The notes under the pieces are model-generated. The model was not told the DNA's origin and ran no database searches. It saw only the letters and a program-made list of their open reading frames with translations. A DNA stretch of 34,991 nucleotides. Source: Chloroflexi bacterium CFX6 (GTDB lineage Bacteria > Chloroflexota > Anaerolineae > Anaerolineales > Villigracilaceae). Shown piece after piece: positions 31,397-34,991 of the stretch (the stretch's first letter is position 1; each line of letters begins with the position of its first letter). Both the position numbers and the translations under genes were made by a program. The stretch lies in assembly GCA_030263595.1 (NCBI GenBank), contig SZPG01000026.1:1-34991 (forward strand), written 5' to 3'.

Positions 31397-31717
31397 ATGG
31401 CAACCTATACCCAGAGAATGCAGGACCATTTAGAACAGATCAAGAACGTCACCCGATACGTCCGCGAGCATATCAACGAGCCGCTGAACCGCGAAACTTT
31501 GGCGGAGGTGGCTGGCTTCTCGGTGCCGCATTTCCACCGCATCTTTATCGCCAGCACAGGTGAGAGCGCGGTCAGTTACGTGCGCCGCATGAGACTCGAG
31601 CGAGCGGGGCGGAAACTACGCATGGGCGCGGTGGACATCACGCCATTTCGGTTCAGCCGTTTCGCGGAAGGGATGTTGCCGGAAGGGGAATACGGGTATG
31701 GGAATATTTGGAAGTAG
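31397..31717 (+). CDS. Truncated AraC-family regulator (probable gene remnant)
   Basis: 106 residues. Residues 1-82 match the first half of an AraC/XylS DNA-binding domain (MATYTQRMQ to RRMRLERAGRKLRMG), with the first helix-turn-helix. The second helix-turn-helix is missing. The frame instead runs into an unrelated tail, FAEGMLPEGEYGYGNIWK, which recurs 480 bases further on. The gene probably lost its 3' part by recombination. A TATATT -10 ends seven bases upstream of the ATG (31384-31389). DNA binding by half a domain is unlikely. Confidence 0.75.
   Translation: MATYTQRMQDHLEQIKNVTRYVREHINEPLNRETLAEVAGFSVPHFHRIFIASTGESAVSYVRRMRLERAGRKLRMGAVDITPFRFSRFAEGMLPEGEYGYGNIWK
31661..31716 (+). repeat. 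56-bp direct repeat, copy 1
   Basis: Runs from TTCGCGGAAGGGATGTTGCC to GGGAATATTTGGAAGTA at the end of the truncated AraC frame. It is about 89 percent identical (6 mismatches) to copy 2 at 32142-32197. Confidence 0.8.
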
Positions 31718-31756
31718 CCATCAGGTTCAGTAAAACAAAAGGTATAATTTGCTCCT

Positions 31757-31905
31757 GTGAAAACAGCGCGTTACTTCGAAGAGCAAGTCCTGCGCAAACG
31801 CATTGGATATTTGTCGAAGAGTTAGGAAAGTAGCTGCGCGTGGTAACGCTCGAAGATGGTAAAACAGTTCTAAACGCATTTCCAGATGGAAATTTCAAGG
31901 TGTAA
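31757..31905 (+). pseudogene. Broken DUF4258-like gene upstream of DUF2283
   Basis: The first 15 codons read MKTARYFEEQVLRKR from a GTG start eight bases after TATAAT (31743-31748). The frame then shifts. In the next frame WIFVEELGK, a TAG stop, LRVVTLEDGKTVLNAFPD and a TAA follow. Intact relatives (recalled from genomes where this gene precedes DUF2283) are longer and have a middle segment that is lost here. The gene therefore has an internal deletion, a frameshift and a nonsense codon. In intact form it would be the probable toxin or partner of the next gene. Confidence 0.65.
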
Positions 31906-31906
31906 C

Positions 31907-32134
31907 ATGAAATTCAATTATTACCCCGAAACAGACTCTCTTTATATTGACCTCTCCGAAAAGACCAGCGAGGACTCACAGGAGGTCGCGCCTGGCGTCG
32001 TCGTGGATTTCGACGCGCAGGGCAACATCGTTGGCATTGACATTGACCGCGCCAGCAAAATCATTGACCTTTCACGGCTGGAGACAAATTCTCTGCCATT
32101 GGCAGATTTGCATATCGCGGACACAAGATCCTAG
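31907..32134 (+). CDS. DUF2283 domain protein
   Basis: A 75-residue DUF2283 protein with the family layout: Y-x-x-E-T-D-S-L-Y-I-D-L near the start, then VVVDFDAQGNIVGIDIDRAS. DUF2283 proteins are small, of unknown function, and often sit behind a DUF4258-type gene in toxin-antitoxin-like pairs. AAGGTG lies six bases before the ATG. Here the upstream partner is a pseudogene, so this may be an orphan antitoxin. Confidence 0.85.
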   Translation: MKFNYYPETDSLYIDLSEKTSEDSQEVAPGVVVDFDAQGNIVGIDIDRASKIIDLSRLETNSLPLADLHIADTRS

Positions 32135-32141
32135 TACACGC

Positions 32142-32197
32142 TTCGCGGAGGGGAAGTTGCTGGAAGGGGAATATTGGCATGGGAATATTTGGAAGTA
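32142..32197 (+). repeat. 56-bp direct repeat, copy 2
   Basis: Copy of 31661-31716 (6 mismatches), placed just after the DUF2283 stop. Its frame also encodes FAEGKLLEGEYWHGNIWK and a stop. Confidence 0.8.
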
Positions 32198-32328
32198 AAT
32201 GTAGAAAGTGGAAAGTGGATTGACCGCCGCTTCACTTCGACACTCCCTTCGGCCGTCAGTGCGGCGCGGACTCAGGGGGAGGCTGATTCGGTTTCGAGAA
32301 AACTTTTCTCGTCTTGAATCTTTCGACT

Positions 32329-32334
32329 TATAAT
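32329..32334 (+). promoter_or_regulatory. -10 box of a probable leaderless promoter (WD40 lipoprotein)
   Basis: TATAAT nine bases before the first ATG (32344); no Shine-Dalgarno sequence is visible. Confidence 0.5.
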
Positions 32335-32343
32335 AATTTCAAT

Positions 32344-34464
32344 ATGATGAAATCTTCGAATCTCCATTTCATAAACGGAGTGCTTTGTCTCTCTCTGTTG
32401 CTTTTGTCTTCATGCACTAGCTCAGCAATTGCAACAAATGAAATCAAGACCCCTCCTCCCACATTTACTCCCAGCGTCACCCCATCTCCATCTCTAACAC
32501 CTACTGGAACCTATATTCCTGTTACTCCATCATATTATGGCACCAAAGTTCCAGAGCCAGCAGGAAAAATAACATTAGATAACGTTAACCGTTTATCTTT
32601 GTTTGCTCAATGGGGTAATGGAAATGTTTCGCAAGTTAGCTATACACCTGATAATAAATTTCTGGTTGCAGGGCATACAACAGGCATATTTTTCTATGAT
32701 ACAAAAGATTACTCTGTTGTAAAATCTATAAAAACTGCAGAACCTGTTCTCAGCATTGCACTTACATCTGACAGCAAAAAAGTTGCAGCGGCAATGACCA
32801 ACAAGGTGGTCTTATATAACATACACGACTTAAGTGCCTCAACAACTATTGGCGTATCAACAAATAATATAGCTTTTTCACCTGATGGCAAACTACTAGC
32901 CACAGCCATTATTCTAGACACAGGAAGTTATGCTGAAGTCTGGGACATAAGTAGTGGCATATCCATTAGGAAATTCAAATCTCCAGATTTCGTTGAGGAG
33001 GTCCATTTTTCCCCAGACGGGAAATTTCTAGCTGCAGGTGGAAATAGCACTAAAATCTGGTCATTGGATGGAACAATGACAGATAAACAAGGACCATATT
33101 CGGCAGAAGGTTTTTCTCCAAGCTTATCCTTTTTCCCAAAGGGAAATCTTTTAGCAACAGGAACGGATGCTAATGCTATACGTATCTGGAAAGTTCTTGA
33201 AAACGGTAAAATGTTTTTAGACAGGACCATCTCGTTGGCAGACTATTATCATCCATCTGTAAATGCTCTTTCGGTTTCACCAGATCAAAAGTGGCTTGTA
33301 GCAGGCACTACCAGCGGAGTTTTTGTATGGAAAACTGACACATGGGAATTAACACACAAGTTCAATACAGAATATTCAAGATATGGTGGCTATAGTGTTA
33401 CATGGTCACCTGACAGTAAAACTTTGGCGTTTTCATCATTGGAAAGAGGGCTTGAAGTTTGGGACTTAACGACCAGCAAATTAATACAATCTATATTTCA
33501 AATAGGGGGAACTTTAAATGTGTTAGATTGGTCGCCCATGGAAGACAAGATAGTAGTTGGTACAGAGGAAGGTTTTACATACCTCGTGCAGACCAAAGAT
33601 GGCATAGTATCAGGAAACTTTGGAAGAGGGTATATTGTCAACAGTCTGGCATTTTCTTCCGATGGTCAAAATTTAGCAATAGGGTTTGACAACGAATCTG
33701 TTAATATCTGGTCATATGATGGGAGATTAATAAGAATACTTGAAGGTTTTGGTTTTGGTTCGACCAGTGTTGATTTCTCACCAGATGGAAAAATATTCGC
33801 ATCAAGCATAAATAACGATGGTGACATTAATATCAGAACTGACGAGAGAATACAACTGTGGGACACAGGCTCTTGGAGCGTAAACAAGACCTTCTTAATT
33901 GGCGGCTGGAGGGAATATTCCATAGTGGATTTCTCAATAGCACATCACGAAGATCTATTAGCAGTAGCTTATACAGATAAGACAGGATCTTATAACAAAG
34001 ATAATATTAAGGTGTTGAATTTAAATAATGAGGCTCTGGTGAAATTATTAGATTGGACAGGCTCAGATCATGGAATAATCATCGAAGCCGTTTCTTTCTC
34101 GCCTGATGGAAAAACATTAGCCTCACTTTCAAGTGAAGGAAGCTTCTTAACCCCTAAAGAACGAAAGCAAATCATCAGAATTTGGCAAAGCGATAACTGG
34201 GATGCAGTAATCAGAGTTGAAATCTTTCAAACTGAAAAGTTTTCTGTATACAAAAACGCTATCGCTTGGTCGCTTGATGGAAGTATTTTCGCTATCGGAT
34301 TGCCCGATGGAACAATTCAAATACGAAGAACAGACAATGGAAGTTTAATGCAAACCCTTTCAGCCCATAACCTTTGGGCGACTGGCGTCACATTCTCACC
34401 AGATGGTCGTTATCTAGCATCCATATCCATTGATGGTACTGTCAAATTGTGGGGCGTGAAGTAA
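32344..34464 (+). CDS. WD40-repeat lipoprotein
   Basis: A 706-residue secreted lipoprotein. The signal peptide ends in lipobox LSSC (Cys24). A Pro/Thr/Ser linker follows (about 35-65, TFTPSVTPSPSLTPTGT). The rest is a beta-propeller region of about 12-14 WD40-like blades, each with (F/W)SPDGK(x)LA..., such as IAFSPDGKLLATA, VHFSPDGKFLAAG and VTFSPDGRYLASI, ending in DGTVKLWGVK. WD40 lipoproteins act as scaffolds or sensors at the cell surface. Two propellers are likely. The gene is much AT-richer than its neighbours (many AAA, ATA, TTA and AGA codons), suggesting transfer. The start is at 32344 or 32347. No ribosome binding site is present; TATAAT lies at 32329-32334. Confidence 0.88.
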   Translation: MMKSSNLHFINGVLCLSLLLLSSCTSSAIATNEIKTPPPTFTPSVTPSPSLTPTGTYIPVTPSYYGTKVPEPAGKITLDNVNRLSLFAQWGNGNVSQVSYTPDNKFLVAGHTTGIFFYDTKDYSVVKSIKTAEPVLSIALTSDSKKVAAAMTNKVVLYNIHDLSASTTIGVSTNNIAFSPDGKLLATAIILDTGSYAEVWDISSGISIRKFKSPDFVEEVHFSPDGKFLAAGGNSTKIWSLDGTMTDKQGPYSAEGFSPSLSFFPKGNLLATGTDANAIRIWKVLENGKMFLDRTISLADYYHPSVNALSVSPDQKWLVAGTTSGVFVWKTDTWELTHKFNTEYSRYGGYSVTWSPDSKTLAFSSLERGLEVWDLTTSKLIQSIFQIGGTLNVLDWSPMEDKIVVGTEEGFTYLVQTKDGIVSGNFGRGYIVNSLAFSSDGQNLAIGFDNESVNIWSYDGRLIRILEGFGFGSTSVDFSPDGKIFASSINNDGDINIRTDERIQLWDTGSWSVNKTFLIGGWREYSIVDFSIAHHEDLLAVAYTDKTGSYNKDNIKVLNLNNEALVKLLDWTGSDHGIIIEAVSFSPDGKTLASLSSEGSFLTPKERKQIIRIWQSDNWDAVIRVEIFQTEKFSVYKNAIAWSLDGSIFAIGLPDGTIQIRRTDNGSLMQTLSAHNLWATGVTFSPDGRYLASISIDGTVKLWGVK

Positions 34465-34795
34465 CAAAAACGGGACTGTGGGTGAAGGGCGGGGGTGGGT
34501 TTTCCCTCACCCCGATTCTGACGGCTTTTCGGCGGGACGAATCCCCCTCTCCCGCTGGGAGAGGGCAGGGTGAGGGCTTTTGTTCCGATCACAAAACGGG
34601 ACTGTGGGTGAAGCGTGGGTTGACCTCACCCAGATTGTGACGAATCGGCGTGTCGGTTGCCCCTTCGCGACACTTGCACCTGGCGAAAGTGCAGGTGAGC
34701 ACCCCTGTGGGGCTCCAAATGGAGAGGGCATAGTGTTGGCTTCTTTTCTGGGAGTTTAGACCTCCGAGTTCTTTGAGAACCCGGAGGTCTGACAT
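34465..34795. repeat. Repeat-filled gap after the WD40 gene
   Basis: 331 bases without a gene. They hold a palindromic REP-like element (34504-34576) with outer arms CCCTCACCC/GGGTGAGGG and inner arms CCCTCTCCC/GGGAGAGGG, the same architecture as inside mod. A 19-base word AACGGGACTGTGGGTGAAG occurs at 34469-34487 and at 34595-34613. A GACACTTGCACCT ... GTGCAGGTGAG hairpin lies near 34668-34700, related to the hairpin in the 22205 and 23228 repeats. Confidence 0.75.
34758..34790 (-). terminator. Hairpin after nuoN
   Basis: Arms AGACCTCCGAGTTCT/AGAACCCGGAGGTCT (one mismatch) around a 3-base loop, five bases past the nuoN stop. There is no T-run, so the termination role is inferred from position. 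Confidence 0.55.
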
Positions 34796-34991
34796 CTAGA
34801 ACAACTTCAACACCGCCTCGCTCGCCCAGGCAAACAAATATTGCGGGACGAGGCTGACAACCACCGTGACGACCGCCATCGCTCCGGTGGTAAGACTCAG
34901 CCAGGTTTCGCGTTCCGCCGCAGGTTCGCCGTCGCGCATGTACATGACGACAACGACGCGCAGGTAGTAGTATGCGGAGATCAGCGAGGTC
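34796..34991 (-). CDS. nuoN: NADH-quinone oxidoreductase subunit N, C-terminal part
   Basis: The last 64 codons of a frame that continues beyond the window. The protein reads ISAYYYLRVVVVMYMRDGE, then a polar loop and a final hydrophobic helix (about AVVTVVVSLVPQYLFAW), ending AVLKLF. AYYYLR(V/I) followed by a Met-rich segment is the typical C-terminus of the proton-pumping NuoN subunit of complex I. It would be the last gene of a nuo operon running from the right. Confidence 0.75.
   Translation of the reverse strand, partial: TSLISAYYYLRVVVVMYMRDGEPAAERETWLSLTTGAMAVVTVVVSLVPQYLFAWASEAVLKLF

Overview
The window looks like a chromosomal segment of a Chloroflexi bacterium, most likely of the class Anaerolineae. 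This is inferred from gene style rather than from a marker gene: a STAND/BTAD giant regulator, lipoproteins with Pro/Thr-rich linkers, NfeD and HD-GYP proteins, many dispersed GTCATTGCGA-type repeats, and several genes with a -10 box right in front of the start codon. Most genes have a moderately high GC content. The specificity part of the type III methyltransferase and the WD40 lipoprotein at the right end are clearly AT-richer.

Layout. Positions 1-1600: tRNA-Lys with a tandemly duplicated 3' end, thioredoxin, convergent surE, and tRNA-Arg. Positions 1650-7120: a leftward group read in the order BTAD-type ATPase regulator, 46-aa membrane peptide, 92-aa protein, PAS-GAF-HD-GYP phosphodiesterase, with two identical 12-bp palindromes between the regulator and the small genes. 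Positions 7250-11560: inositol-phosphatase family protein, response regulator, arginase, a GxxExxY gene bracketed by inverted repeats, and imidazolonepropionase. Positions 11680-17630: a type III restriction-modification locus (mod, res) with an 84-aa protein plus nucleotidyltransferase-fold pair between the two subunits and repeats filling the gaps. Positions 17770-21480: GNAT acetyltransferase, a MITE-like element, membrane-anchored methyltransferase, MFS transporter, CcmC-like membrane protein and YbaK-type deacylase. Positions 21540-23310: Rrf2 regulator and TSUP (TauE/SafE) transporter with an inserted MITE-like element. Positions 23318-29470: ICMT-like methyltransferase, NfeD protease, lipoyl synthase, a lipoprotein, a 14-TM MFS exporter and a STAS protein. 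Positions 29505-32200: HAD phosphatase, tryptophan 2,3-dioxygenase and a debris field (truncated AraC gene, broken DUF4258-like gene, DUF2283, duplicated 56-bp tail). Positions 32340-34991: WD40 lipoprotein, a repeat-filled gap, and the C-terminus of NuoN running off the window.

How the genes work together. Arginase, imidazolonepropionase and tryptophan 2,3-dioxygenase point to amino-acid catabolism, although each sits alone rather than in a full pathway operon. Mod, Res and the embedded toxin-antitoxin-like pair form a defence locus. The Rrf2/TSUP pair suggests sulfur- or redox-responsive control. The least explained unit is the BTAD regulator with its two downstream small genes and palindromes, a candidate peptide or cell-surface system. 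Dispersed repeats occupy many intergenic gaps and repeatedly end 11 to 21 bases before start codons.
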